Source: Sepioteuthis lessoniana | Taxonomy: Eukaryota > Mollusca > Cephalopoda > Myopsida > Loliginidae | Direction: 5' to 3' | NCBI GenBank assembly: GCA_963585895.1 | Contig: OY757924.1 | Span: forward strand, 54,173,538 to 54,237,537 | DNA length: 64,000 nt | Shown: piece after piece, positions 39,960 through 50,740 of the stretch | How positions within the stretch are numbered: the stretch's first letter is position 1 | How the letters are laid out: each line of letters starts with the position of its first letter | Notes under the pieces: generated by a model | Told to the model about the DNA's origin: nothing | Seen by the model: only the letters and a program-made list of their open reading frames with translations | Database searches by the model: none | Program-made: the position numbers and the translations under genes

Positions 39960-40559
39960 CTGTAAAATACAGCTTGGCTGACAATATAGGACAAGGAAAA
40001 AATCCCACCGTGCCGTCACAAAGTGATGCACCGGAAGAGAGTGACCTGTGAACTGCATGACAGTTATTTCCGCTCGATGACGATCAAACATGCCATTCCA
40101 AAGACGGCGGAAGTGCATATTCCGATGGCCAGTTATGGGAAGAGATCGCATAGGCGAGCTTTGCTGACAATATGGGACACGATAAAAATGCCACGGTGCC
40201 GTCACAAACATGCCATTCCAAAGACGGCGGAAGTGCATATTCCGATGGCCTGTTATGGGAAGAGATCGCGGGGGTGTGGAGGCGTGTCCATATCTCCGCG
40301 TGGGAGTTTGATGGTCATATAAGGCCGACGAATTGAACGGAAGACAGTGAAAAATTCCGCTGTTCACGCAAGCGTCGTTGCCCCGTGTGCGTTTTCTCGG
40401 CCATCGCCTACTTACATCGAAGAGTCCAGGCCTCATAGACGAACGATTCTAATACCTCTCCTGATTGCTCCTACTTCACACAAGCGTCCGTCGAGAAAAT
40501 AAATATATATTGTTATATATATTACATGTTGTCGTTTATTTGGCCAGAGCGAAACGTAA
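39960..40559 (+). mobile_element. LTR-like unit with internal duplication
   Basis: About 600 bp from TGTAAAATACAG to CGAAACGTAACA, so TG...CA ends with a TGT/ACA terminal pair. A 68-bp segment starting ACATGCCATTCCAAAGACGG occurs twice (40087-40154, 40207-40274) with a related spacer. TATA-like CATATAAGG lies at 40315, and an AATAAATATATATTG poly(A)-signal region at 40498. No internal retroelement genes are adjacent. Solo LTR is inferred. It shares text with 1400-1690. Confidence 0.5.
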
Positions 40560-40744
40560 CACCCCCACTAAAAAAGCAAAAACAAAAAAGAAAAAAAAAA
40601 AAAGAAAAAGAAAAAAAGAACAAAAACAAATTTCAAGATCAATTAAAAAAAAAACCAAAAAAAACCCACAACCCTGGAACAGAGTCAGGAGAGAGAGGAG
40701 ATTCAGAGAATCCTAATGACCGTCCAGATCACATTAATGAACTG
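40560..40744. repeat. A-rich low-complexity tract
   Basis: AAAAAG units; the overlapping Lys-rich frames are artefacts. Confidence 0.7.
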
Positions 40745-41001
40745 AAGGTAAACAAATGACTTCTGTTAAATTGTATTGTTTGAAATAGAACTGTTTAATC
40801 ATTTAACTGTGTGTAAAGAAATAAAGTGATGTTTAATTGAATTGTTAGTTCTACATAACTATACTTGGAAACATTTAACTTTGACTTATGTTAAACGGAA
40901 TTGTTAGAAATAGAACTGTTTAATAATCTAACTGTGAGTATCAACCAAATATGTTTATAAAATCGTATATTTAATATACATGTAAAAACAGGATTTGGCA
41001 A
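40745..41001 (+). repeat. Family A, 3' part
   Basis: Internal units (AAACAAATGACTTCTGTTAA, TTGTTTGAAATAGAACTG) run to AACAGGATTTGGCAATTA, where the tail hairpin starts and an RTE fragment takes over. Confidence 0.8.
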
Positions 41002-41353
41002 TTACACAAGAATGCTGCTAGCAATATTGAACAAGTCCTGGCGGCAACAACCCACAAGACACCATATACATGGCCACTTTCCTCCCATCACGAAAACTAT
41101 CCAAGTTAGACGAACCAGACATGCAGGACACTGCTGGAGAAGCAGGGACGATCTCATAAGTGATGTACTCCTATGGACCCCCACATATGGCCGGGCAAAA
41201 GCAGGACGACCAGCACGAACATACATTCAACAGCTATGTGAGGATACGGGATGTGGCTTTGAAGACCTGCCAGAGGCGATGAACGATAGGGAGAAGTGGT
41301 GAGAGAGGGTCAGGGATATCCGTGATAGCGGCACATGATGATGATGATGATTA
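41002..41353 (+). pseudogene. RTE-type LINE, 3' terminal fragment
   Basis: Plus-strand frame 41012-41302 encodes MLLAILNKSWRQQPTRHHI, GHCWRSRDDLISDVLLWTPT, GRAKAGRPARTYIQQLC, EAMNDREKW. A TGA ends it where the intact family reads WRERVRDI. The 3' end is GATATCCGTGATAGCGGCAC plus (ATG)n. The nucleotide identity to 4634-5245 in this part is high, so both belong to one family. Confidence 0.88.
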
Positions 41354-42175
41354 TATAAATCATTTGCTTGCACACAGCTAAATGGTTTTAAGTAGGGCTT
41401 TTTAACATTAGTAAATCTATTTATGAACAATTTGAAACCATTCAGCTATGTGGAAATTGTTTCTTTAAAACAATTTCCACATAGCTGAATGGTTTCAAAT
41501 AATTAATAATAATCCTTAGTTAATGATTGAACAATTCTATTTGGCCCACAAATTGAATAGTTACAACAGCTCCGGTTAGTTTGGTTTGGTTTGTTGGGTT
41601 TTATGGCATATCAACCTTTGTAGGTTATTTAACGCCAAATCCATTTTTATGTAAATAATCTGTTCTATTGAAAACAATTCAGTTAAGTATAAGTACACAA
41701 TTTAATTGTCAAAAACATTTCCATTTCAAACTCTTCAAGCAGTTATATGTAACAATTCAGTTAAGTGTAAATACAGTTTTAATGTCGAAAAACTGTTCTA
41801 TTTGAAATAATTCAGTTAAGCATAAGCACGCAGTTTAAATGTAAGTACGGTTTAATTGTCAAAAACATTTCTATTTCAAGCTATTCAGTTTACTCAAAGT
41901 ATTCATGTTAGCATAAGTATAATAGCTCCGGTTTGTAGACTTAAGAACAATGGTAACGAAGAAGTACTCACCATTCTCCAAACACAAGGACTGGAGCCTT
42001 ACTATCAAGTGCAGTTTATTGTCATACCTCGGACACTAAATGGTTTCAAGTATTGCTATTTAACAATAATAATTCTATTCAACATTATTCATTCGTTTGC
42101 ACACGTTTAAATGGTTTCAAGTATTGCTATCTAATACTAATAATTCTATTGATATTCATTATTTGTTTTGTGTGA
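41354..42175 (-). repeat. Family A copies, nested
   Basis: The outer reverse copy occupies 41354-41567 and 41934-42175 with at least three 73-75 bp internal units (AATGGTTTCAAGTATTGCTA at 42040 and 42111). A second, 5'-truncated copy is inserted at 41578-41923. A perfect palindrome lies at 41430-41500. Confidence 0.78.
41578..41923 (-). repeat. 5'-truncated family A inserted in family A, 10-bp TSD
   Basis: AGCTCCGGTT flanks it (41568-41577 and 41924-41933). It begins AGTTTGGTTTGG with the complete tail hairpin and stops within the internal units, with no head. Its sequence is very close to 5690-6000. Confidence 0.9.
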
Positions 42176-42991
42176 TACCTAAGACAGAAGAACAAGTATT
42201 AAGAGAATTAACTATGAAAGGTCGTATACTTAAAATACTTTTCTTTGATATTTCTCATTCCTCTGTGAAGGTTTTAATGACCAGTGCTCCAAATTCCCTT
42301 TCACACTATAACCAATTGTAGGCAACAAACAGGGCATTAAAAATTAGCAATATCTATCTATATGATCATCAAATATTTAAAAACTGAGTAGATAAGAAAT
42401 TACTTGAAAAGATGATTGAGTATAAAAACCAGAAGGCTTTGTTTATTATCTAAATTGTTCTCTGCTTTCTCTTCTGAATGCTGATAAGCTTTTGAAAATG
42501 TTTTTTCACTTGGCTACTCTGCTATAATAATTCATGTGATGAAGATATTGTACTGGTTTTCTTGAATCAATATGGACACAAACTTTGCAATGGAGATTTT
42601 CACCTGACAAAGACACGTTTCTGAAATGCTCAGATTACATTGAACAATAAATATGTAGTGGTTACATTTTCTAAATATAGTACTGCTCTATACAGGTAGA
42701 CTTGTCAGAGAGAGAACATGAAATATACCCCCACCTCACAGTCACTACCTTTTTCTCACCTTCTTTTTTTATCTAAGTATAAGTATGTATATGTGACTGT
42801 GTCATTGTGAATTTATCTACGTATGCAAGGGTGTTAAATGGTTGCTTAATACTAGTATTGTTGATTCATTTCTCTTTTGGAATGGAAAGTTTTTATCCCA
42901 TGTAGCATTATCTCTTTACTCTTTTTTTCCAGACTATTGATTTCTTCGTTGCATGCAACAATTTCTGACTTTTTGTGGTTCCAGAAAGTTG

Positions 42992-43022
<31 letters not shown>

Positions 43023-43590
43023 AATTCTCAATGATTACCCTAAAGCGGGAGTGGAATATTTCTTGTGAGATGGAATACGTAATTTCTAAATCATCGTAAA
43101 CCAAGGAAAATACTTTATTGATTGACTACAATGTGTTCTTTGGAATAAGTAGAAACGTTGGACGCAGTTCAATTGAAGGAAACTGGATGCATAATAAACA
43201 GGAGAAAACAAAAACGAAACTTGTTGCATGTTCATAATTTGTATATTGAAAACTTATTAAAAAACAACAACACGACAACAATCAAAACAAAGTAAAAAGA
43301 AAACGAAACAGATTTTACAGTTTACAAAGTACTTTGTTCATACAAATATCTATCTATCTAATCAGTTAATTGTCTGTTCACACCTATTATGATATTTAAT
43401 ATATCTATCTATCTCTCAATCTAACTATATATCTATCTTAGGCTGTTTCAATCTATCTATCTATCTATCTATCTATCTCCTTGGCAAAAATACATAGGCA
43501 ATGATAGTAGCTATGTGGATTATAGTTTTGTCGGTGAACACTATTGTTATATAGCCAAATTTAGAGGCAACAATAATTATTCCTATAATA
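42176..43590. other. Unassigned, with (TA)n and TATC repeats
   Basis: (TA)n at 42991-43016 and (TATC)n at 43353-43480. Two short frames at 42097-42321 and 41856-42110 have no family resemblance. No gene is recognised. Confidence 0.55.
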
Positions 43591-43594
43591 ATAT

Positions 43595-43826
43595 ACTTCG
43601 CGTTCAAGCAGCACTCTACAAAACAGCTGTTTTATGGCCACTTACCTCCCATCTTACAAACCATTCAAATAAGACGAGCAAGATATGTAAGGTTCTGCTG
43701 GAGAAGAAAGGACGGACCGACGGACTCATAAATGACGTTCTTCTATGGACTTTTACATATGGACCTACCAGTGTCGGTTGACCAGCTAAAGCTTACTCTC
43801 ATCTATTCTGCGTACCGTCTAGAGCG

Positions 43827-43880
<54 letters not shown>
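43595..43880 (+). pseudogene. RTE-type LINE fragment running into (GA)n
   Basis: TATGGCCACTTACCTCCCAT, ATAAGACGAGCAAGATATGT, GGTTCTGCTGGAGAAG and CTCATAAATGACGTTCTTC follow RTE C-terminal order but with frame loss. (GA)n occupies 43828-43879. Confidence 0.7.
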
Positions 43881-43881
<1 letters not shown>

Positions 43882-44475
43882 AAGAGAAGGTCTATTAATT
43901 TAAAACGCTTGCCATTTCGTTGGAGTTGTTATTTATATCATTTCTGTTGTATACCAATGAAGAGGCAACAATACTTGTTTATAAAAATATATACTTCGTG
44001 TTTATTTATGAAAAGATGAAAATACTGCCAGAGAGAGAGAGAGAGAAGGATACAGGACTCCTATCATTTACACAACGTATCAAGACATATTCAGAGCCTT
44101 ACTTCTTCTCGGGTCCCTCTCTCTTGGTATTCGCTGACTGCTCTCTGAATCTGACCTGTTCTCCTGACTGACTGTCTGGTTTGTGGGGGTTGAAACTATT
44201 TCATATAATATTCATAACGCCTACGCGTTCGTCTTCCGGTCCCCAACTCATACGATTCGTTTCCACTGTCCCCTTGTTTACACAGGTGCATCCTGCTTAC
44301 GAAATCTCTGAGGGATCTGTCAAAGGTCAATATGTAACATTTGTTCCACATAACCGTTTTATTGTAGTTACTGTATCAGATTTAGTATTTGTGGTGATAA
44401 ATAGGAGGCGTTAAATTCGGAAAATTCCTCCAATGATCTATATTCATTGTTCATTTCTCTATCTATTTAAGTCAG

Positions 44476-44508
<33 letters not shown>

Positions 44509-44570
44509 ACTTTAAAAATTCACTAATTCATCTAATGACCTCTTTACGATTAATTATTTGCCCCCAAACC
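43881..44570. other. Unassigned, with (GA)n and (ATCT)n
   Basis: Short (GA)n at 44030-44045 and (TATC)n at 44474-44510. Four short plus-strand frames are seen, none with a recognisable product. Confidence 0.5.
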
Positions 44571-44574
44571 CGTT

Positions 44575-44897
44575 TACTATGGATATTCAGGTCAGATCCC
44601 AAATGGCCAATGTCCATTTCAGTACATAAGGTAAATTTAACCTATTTAACGTCGCTTATGAGTTCCTCCTTGTTTCTCCAGTAGTATCCAGCATGTCTTG
44701 TTCAACTGATTTGGATGGCTTGTGAGATGGGAGGTAAGGAGCCGTACAGCTGCTGTTTTGTAGGGTGTTACTTCTCAAAGTTATTCAAATCAGCACGTAG
44801 CGTTCTTGTGTAGTTCCCATATTGCTTTTTCTCAATGCATTTTGTAAGCGACCTTGTGGTGCATCTATACCGTAGTATTAACACATCTACAATTATT
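44575..44897 (-). pseudogene. RTE-type LINE fragment
   Basis: Reverse RTE text: TTGTTTCTCCAGTAGTATCC, GCATGTCTTGTTCAACTGA, CAGCTGCTGTTTTGTAGGGT, CGTTCTTGTGTAGTTCCC. Decayed, no intact frame. Confidence 0.72.
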
Positions 44898-45037
44898 TTT
44901 TATTTGCATTTACCTCATGTTTTTTCAAATACATGAAATTCTAAGTAATAAAGCCAATTTTAAGAAGTGAGATAACAGCTTTTTTAAAATTTAATTTTGC
45001 AGTTCTGGCTTGTATTTGAGCACTTTCTTGATTTCAG

Positions 45038-45530
45038 CCCAGTCAATTGGGGCCGTAGAATACACCGACTGCTTCTCTGCAGATGAGTAAGACCCACCCA
45101 CCTCCATAGTGTTCTGATATGACACAAAACTCTCTGATGGTGAGGCTCCAGAATGTGGAGTCTCCCATCATTGCCATTGCTCCCAGCTCCACTCTGACCC
45201 GGAGTGGTAGCACCTGATAGGATCCAATCAATGGGTCAAATAGAACTGTTTGATCCTTTAACCGTGTGCAAACAAATGACTGATGTTAAATCAAATTGTT
45301 AGTTTTACAGAGTAATACTTGAAGCCATTTAATTGTGTGCAAAAAGTGCTTATAAATCATATATATTCAATATATATTTTTAAGCAGGATTTGGCGTTAA
45401 ATAACTTCCAATGGTTGATATGCCGTAAGACCCAACTGAACCAAATCCTATATATCTAATAGGTATGTTTTAGCAGGCTTTGAACTTAAATAACCTACAA
45501 TAGTTGATATGTCATAAGACCCTAACAAAA
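45038..45530 (+). repeat. Family A copy with a second tail
   Basis: Head CCCAGTCAATTGGGGCCG to tail hairpin TTGGCGTTAAATAACTTCC and GATATGCCGTAAGACCC at about 45425. A second tail unit follows at 45465-45530 (TTAAATAACCTACAATAGTT, CATAAGACCC), so the 3' end is duplicated. Confidence 0.82.
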
Positions 45531-45589
45531 GCAACAATACATTCTGGATTTAAGTAAAAATTTTTATTTATTCAGGGTATATATATATA

Positions 45590-45850
45590 TATACAAGTGT
45601 GATTAAAAAAGTAATGAATTTTTCTTTAGTGCATAAATAATTACCCACACGGGAACATGTAACATTCATCAAAATGAAGCTAGTCTTATGTGGATCACAT
45701 CCCCACTTCTCAACATTGTTGCCGTTTCTTTCAATAGCAATGCTCCATCTTAGAATCACAGACTGTATCTCTGGCAAGTAAAATTTTGTTGACTGTTCTT
45801 TGAGCCACTTCATCACTGCTGTTTTCACTTTATCGTCACTGGCATAACGT
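45590..45850 (-). pseudogene. Mariner transposase C-terminal relic (second type)
   Basis: Minus-strand frame 45828-45568: MKTAVMKWLKEQSTKFYLPE, IAIERNGNNVEKWG, NYLCTKEKFITF. This matches the C-terminal segment of mariner-like transposases that end in a YVEK-like motif, but the catalytic part is missing. The 3' end AATTCATTACTTTTTTAATC may be a terminal repeat. Family assignment is from memory of the pattern. Confidence 0.6.
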
Positions 45851-46195
45851 TTGCCTATAAAACCCTCTTATAGCCTGGCGCCTGAGATGGCCCTTTTTAG
45901 GGGAATGCCGACGCGGCCTGAGGCATTTTTGGAGTCGCCGGACGTATCTGGGTCACAGCCCTGCGCCCGGAACCACCTAAAAAAGGCCTTGTGCAACACT
46001 CATCCTCTGGTGGGACGTTCGTCAAATATCAGTACTGAAAGATCTCTGTCAGTAGTAAGACCAACTTTGGTCGTAACACCAACAGCGTGAGACTTATGAT
46101 ATTTGTTCGACTGTACCACTTCTGTTAATAAATAGTTAATTCTATTTTAATGTTGATTTCTTCCTTACTACGATATAACAACTATACTCTTGCCT
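45851..46195 (+). mobile_element. LTR-like or promoter-bearing repeat fragment
   Basis: TATAAAACCCTC (45856) looks like a TATA box. A GC-rich stretch (GGAATGCCGACGCGGCCTGA) follows, then TTAATAAATAG (46125) as a poly(A) signal and an end near ATATAACA. Layout resembles the R-U5 part of an LTR. No coding part is present. Confidence 0.35.
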
Positions 46196-46945
46196 ACTTG
46201 TAGCAGCTAAAATCTTCACTCTCCTAGTTACAACTAACTATCTACCTTCGCTTTATACTTTGCATAATTTGCTAAAGTGTCAGGAAATTATGCCATGTCG
46301 GAAGTGTTTTTATTTACTTGTTCATCAAAATGAAATTATCATTCATATTTATTTATTTTTACTGGAAAACAGAAATAAATAAATTTAAATAGCACCAGAA
46401 ATCCTGAACATAATGAATTTAAGGAAAATCTTTTTCTTAGCTTTCAGTTCTGTAACTACTTAGTTAAACTGTAAAGTGTCAGCTCAGCGCTTCACGAGGC
46501 GTGATATTTTGATAGCAAATGCCATTACCTAAGCAATTAATTTGAAAACATGCTTCACACATAGACTTGAGAGTAAGGCAGCCGGTGAGGATTGAAATTG
46601 ATACAGCAGTACCGGTCTTCGACAGAGGTTGATATCTGCCACCTTCCAGGAGGGAAGCTCCAAGTACAAGGCTGCAGAAAAATGACCTTCGGGGAGGATC
46701 AAACTCACTAAACTGGCGAATTTGTTTGCAAGAGAAGATGGAGGAAATTCACGCCATAATTAAACTAGAAAACCCTTCGTCTATAATTATGTTTCTGTTA
46801 CTATTAAGCTACACCCTATGTTTTTTTTTTCATAAAAAAAAAACATAGTTATGTTTATCTTGCAATGTAGTTACTTTTAGAATGCATTAATCTCCAAGAA
46901 TCTGTCCTTGTAATTCAGTGCTACGATTTTGAGACTCAAACCACG
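46196..46945. other. Unassigned AT-rich DNA
   Basis: A small palindrome TATGTTTTTTTTT/AAAAAAAAACATA is at 46818-46852. No gene is present. Confidence 0.55.
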
Positions 46946-46947
46946 TT

Positions 46948-47192
46948 GCCTATTAAGGATTGATTGATTGTTATTTAATGGCTTATCAACCTACTCGGGT
47001 TATTTAATGCTAAATCCATCCTTTTTAGAAGGACAGCAGTGGTACTATATAACCCATAGATGGGAGGATAAGGGGATTCATACCTTTCCTAAGGGTATTT
47101 GTCCGAAACTGAACGTAATAGCGCGACTGGAGTTCGAACTCGCGTACAACGATTCCGCAGTCCATTGCTTTAACAATTTAACCATTACATTT
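46948..47192 (-). repeat. SINE-B copy, reverse
   Basis: Tail hairpin in reverse (AATGGCTTATCAACCTACTC, GGGTTATTTAATGC), body GATAAGGGGATTCATACC, head GCGACTGGAGTTCGAACTCG and CCATTGCTTTAACAATTTAA. The 89-codon frame across it is not coding. Confidence 0.82.
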
Positions 47193-47880
47193 CATTCTCT
47201 CTTTCTCCCTCCCCCTCTCTCTCATATGTACATATAATTGTATTAGAGCAATATATCTAAAAATCTCTAGTTTAAAGGCTAAATCAATTTCTTTTGCAAT
47301 TTGTGAGTTTCTACTGTGGTACCGAACGTCATTTTTCATAATCTAAATTCTTGATATAAATATAAAATTGTAATGAGAATCTTTCACATCTTAAATAGAA
47401 ACATCAATAACATCATAGACCGTTCGTTGTTACAACAGGAACCCAATCGTTTTATGTTTCCTCTCTCTCTCTCTCTTTTTTATGATTCTCACTTAATTGA
47501 ACGGTGACTCGAACCCATAAACCAAAGGGATCAGTTTAATGATTTAACCAGAAAACTATGAAAAGAAGAAACAAAAATAAAGGAAAAAAGAAAGAAGAAA
47601 AGAAGCTGGCAAAGACCATCGTAAAATGATAAAAAGAAAAACCTTTGAAAGAATAAACACAGAACGGAAAACTGAAGATGTGTTTTACAGAGATAAACGA
47701 ATTTTCTACGAACCACACAAAACCACATTTCATCAAAGGTGTAAAAGGTTAGAAATGAAAGAGAAATAACTCGCTAATATTAGAGAAAAAGACGAAGAAA
47801 GAGACATAAAAAAAGGAAGGAACAAATCAATGCAAGTGGTGGTAGATAAAAGGAAAGACAATCAAAAACGAAGGAGAAAT
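47193..47880. other. Unassigned, purine-rich part at 47560-47880
   Basis: (CT)n at 47458-47475. The plus strand is A/G-rich from 47560. Minus-strand Phe-rich frames are composition artefacts. Confidence 0.55.
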
Positions 47881-48149
47881 GATCACACACACACACACAC
47901 ACACACTCACACACACACACACACACACACATTAATATATATATGTATAACTATAATTATATATATATATATATATATATAACTATAAATGATTTATATA
48001 TATATATATATATATAACTATAAATAATATATATACATATATAACTATAAATAATAAATATATATACATATATAGCTATAAATGATATATATATATATGT
48101 ATATAACTATAAACGATATATACATGCACACACACACATACACACACAC

Positions 48150-48193
<44 letters not shown>

Positions 48194-48210
48194 CTATAAT
48201 TAATATATAT
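47881..48210. repeat. Compound AT array with ACTATAAAT spacer
   Basis: (CA)n at 47882-47931 is followed by alternating (TA)n blocks and an ACTATAA(A/T) spacer, at least seven times, then further (CA)n and (TA)n. A higher-order microsatellite. Confidence 0.85.
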
Positions 48211-48233
48211 ATGTAAACTATTTGCAGTTATTT

Positions 48234-48334
48234 ACTAAGCTTAATTTAGATGTGGCAAAAGGTCAGAAGTATAGGGCGCCTCATAAGTCACTAAAAATTG
48301 TCTGCTAATCTTAATTGCTAACCAGTACATCACA
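48234..48334 (-). repeat. SINE-C relic, reverse
   Basis: ATTTACTAAGCTTAATTTAG, GATGTGGCAAAAGGTCAG and GGGCGCCTCATAAG follow SINE-C order. The head end is diverged. Confidence 0.65.
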
Positions 48335-48337
48335 TAA

Positions 48338-48378
<41 letters not shown>

Positions 48379-48395
48379 TTTACCCCCTGAGAATT

Positions 48396-49012
48396 TTCAC
48401 ATCAGTGTTAACTGATGGTTTTTCACTGGAGTTTGAGTGACAACAAGTCTCCTCAAGTCTCCAGGACTCTTCTCAATATTCTGGCCGATCTTAACAATGT
48501 TGTAGTTTGGATTGTCCCCACTTGTCTTGTTATTTCTAAGTTCTCCAGTCCCTTTATTAATCCTTTGGTGACTGTACCAAGAGTACCAATTACAATTGGT
48601 ATAAACGTCACTTTCATGTTCCGCACTTTTTTCCATTCCCTACCAAGGTCCAGGCGCTTATCCTTCTTTTCGCTTTCCTGAAAATTTCTCTTGGTGGTGT
48701 GCCAGGACAGCAAAGTCCACAATTTGGCAAGTTCTCTTTTTTTGTCGGTTATTATAAGGTCTTGTTGTCTGGCTAAGATTAGGTGATCGGTTTGTATCTT
48801 AAAATCCCAGCGGAGTTTGTGCGTCTCATTCTTCAGGACAGATTCTAGGTTGAGCATATACCTTTTAATCGTATGGTCAAATTTAAATTTCTTGCACAGT
48901 TTCAAGTGGATCACGTGTCTAGGGTTATACTCTTTCTGCACTAATTTAATGTATTAACTTTTTATGTGATTGCTAGTTTCGTTTCTATCACTACATAACC
49001 CAGATATTATTA
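48396..49012 (-). pseudogene. RLE-type LINE 3' end, copy i
   Basis: Minus-strand frame 48941-48453 (162 codons) includes LCKKFKFDHTIKRYMLN, WDFKIQTDHLILARQQDLII, REWKKVRNMKVTFIPIVIGT and TTTLLRSARILRRVLET. This is the C-terminal region of R2/R4/Dong/Rex6-type elements with a PD-(D/E)XK-like nuclease; the PD is changed to QD and the DFAVP motif is altered (LLSWHTT), so the nuclease would be dead. The copy is 5'-truncated in the CCHC region. The 3' UTR hairpin is CATCAGT-TAAC-ACTGATG. Confidence 0.82.
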
Positions 49013-50740
49013 TTGTTATTATTATTTACTCATAAGAGTTTTTCACATCAGCTAACGCTGATGGTTTTTCACTAGAGTCTGAGTGACAGCAAATCTCCTC
49101 AAGTCTCCAGGAATCTTTTCAGTATTCTGGCCGTTCTCAATAATGTAGTAGTTTGGATGGTCTCCACTCGTCTGCCAACTTTCAAGTCCTCCAGTCCCTT
49201 TAGTAATCTTTTAGTTACTGTTCCAAACGCACCAATTACAATTGGTATAATTTTCACCTGCATATTCCATAGTTTTTTCAATTCCCTAGCAAGGTCGAGG
49301 TACTTATCTTTCTTTTCACATTCTTTTAGTTTTATTCTATGCTCAGTCGGGACGGCGAAGTCGACAATTTTGCAAGTTTTTTTTTTGTTGATTATTATTA
49401 GGTCTGGTCTTCTGGCCGAGATTAGGTGATCCGTGTGTATGTCAAAGTCCCATAGGAGTTTATGTGTTATTTTCTTGGACAGGTGCTGGGTTGTGCATAT
49501 ACGATTTGTTTGTATGGTCAAATTTAAATTTCTTGCACATCTCCTAGTGGATCACTTTGCCGACCCAATCATGTGTAGTCTTATATTCCTTCTGCGCTAA
49601 TTTGCAGCATTCGCTAATTATGTGATTGATGGTTTCATCTCTGTCACCACATAGTCTTGTGCTGCTATTAAGAGAGATTCTGTTTCTCTCTTAAAGTTTC
49701 CTTTTCTTAGCCACGTCAAGGTTTTGTCGTGTGAGATGTTGTTTATTAGTCGTTTAAACCGTTCATAGAATTGCTTTCCTTCCCATTTTTGTTTCCTAGT
49801 TATTGTCATTCTGTTGTCCATTACGTTATCAGTATCGTCTCTGATGGCTGTTAAAAGTCCTCCATTGTGTTTTGGTATATAGTCTTCGGGTCGTTGTATC
49901 GATGCGTCAACACTGTCTTCAATGCTGGCAAGTCCTCTTCCTCCCTCTTTTCTTGATACATATAGTCTGTCAACGTCGTCTCTGGGATGTAAAGCCTTAT
50001 GCATAGTCATTAGTTTTCTTGTTCTTTGGTCCATTTGTTTAAGTTCGTCTCCGGTCCACTTGAGAAAGAGTCCGGATCATCTAACGAGTGGTACAGCCCA
50101 GGTATTTATTCTTTTGATAAGGTTTCTGTTATTGAGTTTTGTCTCGAGTAGTTTTCTATTTCTTCTGAGATATTCTTTTTGACTTTTGTCTTTCATTTTC
50201 ACTTGTTTGATGGTGTCAGCCTCCAAGATGCCCATGTATTTGTAGGTTTGGTTTTCTGCGAGCGTTTTAATCTTATTTTGGTTTGGTAGTTCCATTCTGT
50301 CAATTAGCTGTCGTTTGCCTGTTTTCATTACAAGCATTGCGCACTTTTCTATGCCAAATTCCATTCCTATGTCCCGGCTGTATATTCTAACTGTGTGTAT
50401 TAAAGTTTTCAGTTCTTTTTAATTTTTTGCAAATAGTTTTATGTCAACCATGTACATTAAATGACTGACTTTTTCCTGCGATCTACTAAGTTTCTATCCG
50501 GCTGTGCATTTTCTGAGTATGTGGTTAAGTTGCATCATGAAAATTATGAATAGTAAGAGTGCTAGAGCATTTCTTTGGAAAATACCTCTTTGGATCTTTG
50601 CTTCAGCTAGTCTTCTTCCTACCGCTGTCAATTCCACTCCCCAGGTTTTCATGGTTTTGTCGATGAAGTTTATGACTTCATCTGATATTTTGTACATTTT
50701 GAGGCTGTTTATTATCCAGCTATGCGGAAATTATAATTAT
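49013..50740 (-). pseudogene. RLE-type LINE 3' half, copy ii
   Basis: In minus-strand order: MYKISDEVINFIDKTMKTWG and RGIFQRNALALLLF (RT finger/QGDALSPLLF region, changed), MEFGIEKCAMLVMKTGKRQ, DQRTRKLMTMHKALHPRDDV, then ARRPDLIIINKKK and KIVDFAVPTEH (nuclease, PD-X13-D preserved), IPIVIGAFGTVTK and the end LLRTARILKRFLET. Four separate frames show stops and frameshifts. The 3' UTR hairpin is CATCAGC-GTTA-GCTGATG, followed by (TAA)n. Confidence 0.88.

Noticed and set aside
43828-44045. Arg-Glu-rich frames as a coiled-coil or SR protein
   Set aside because: They are translations of (GA)n microsatellites.
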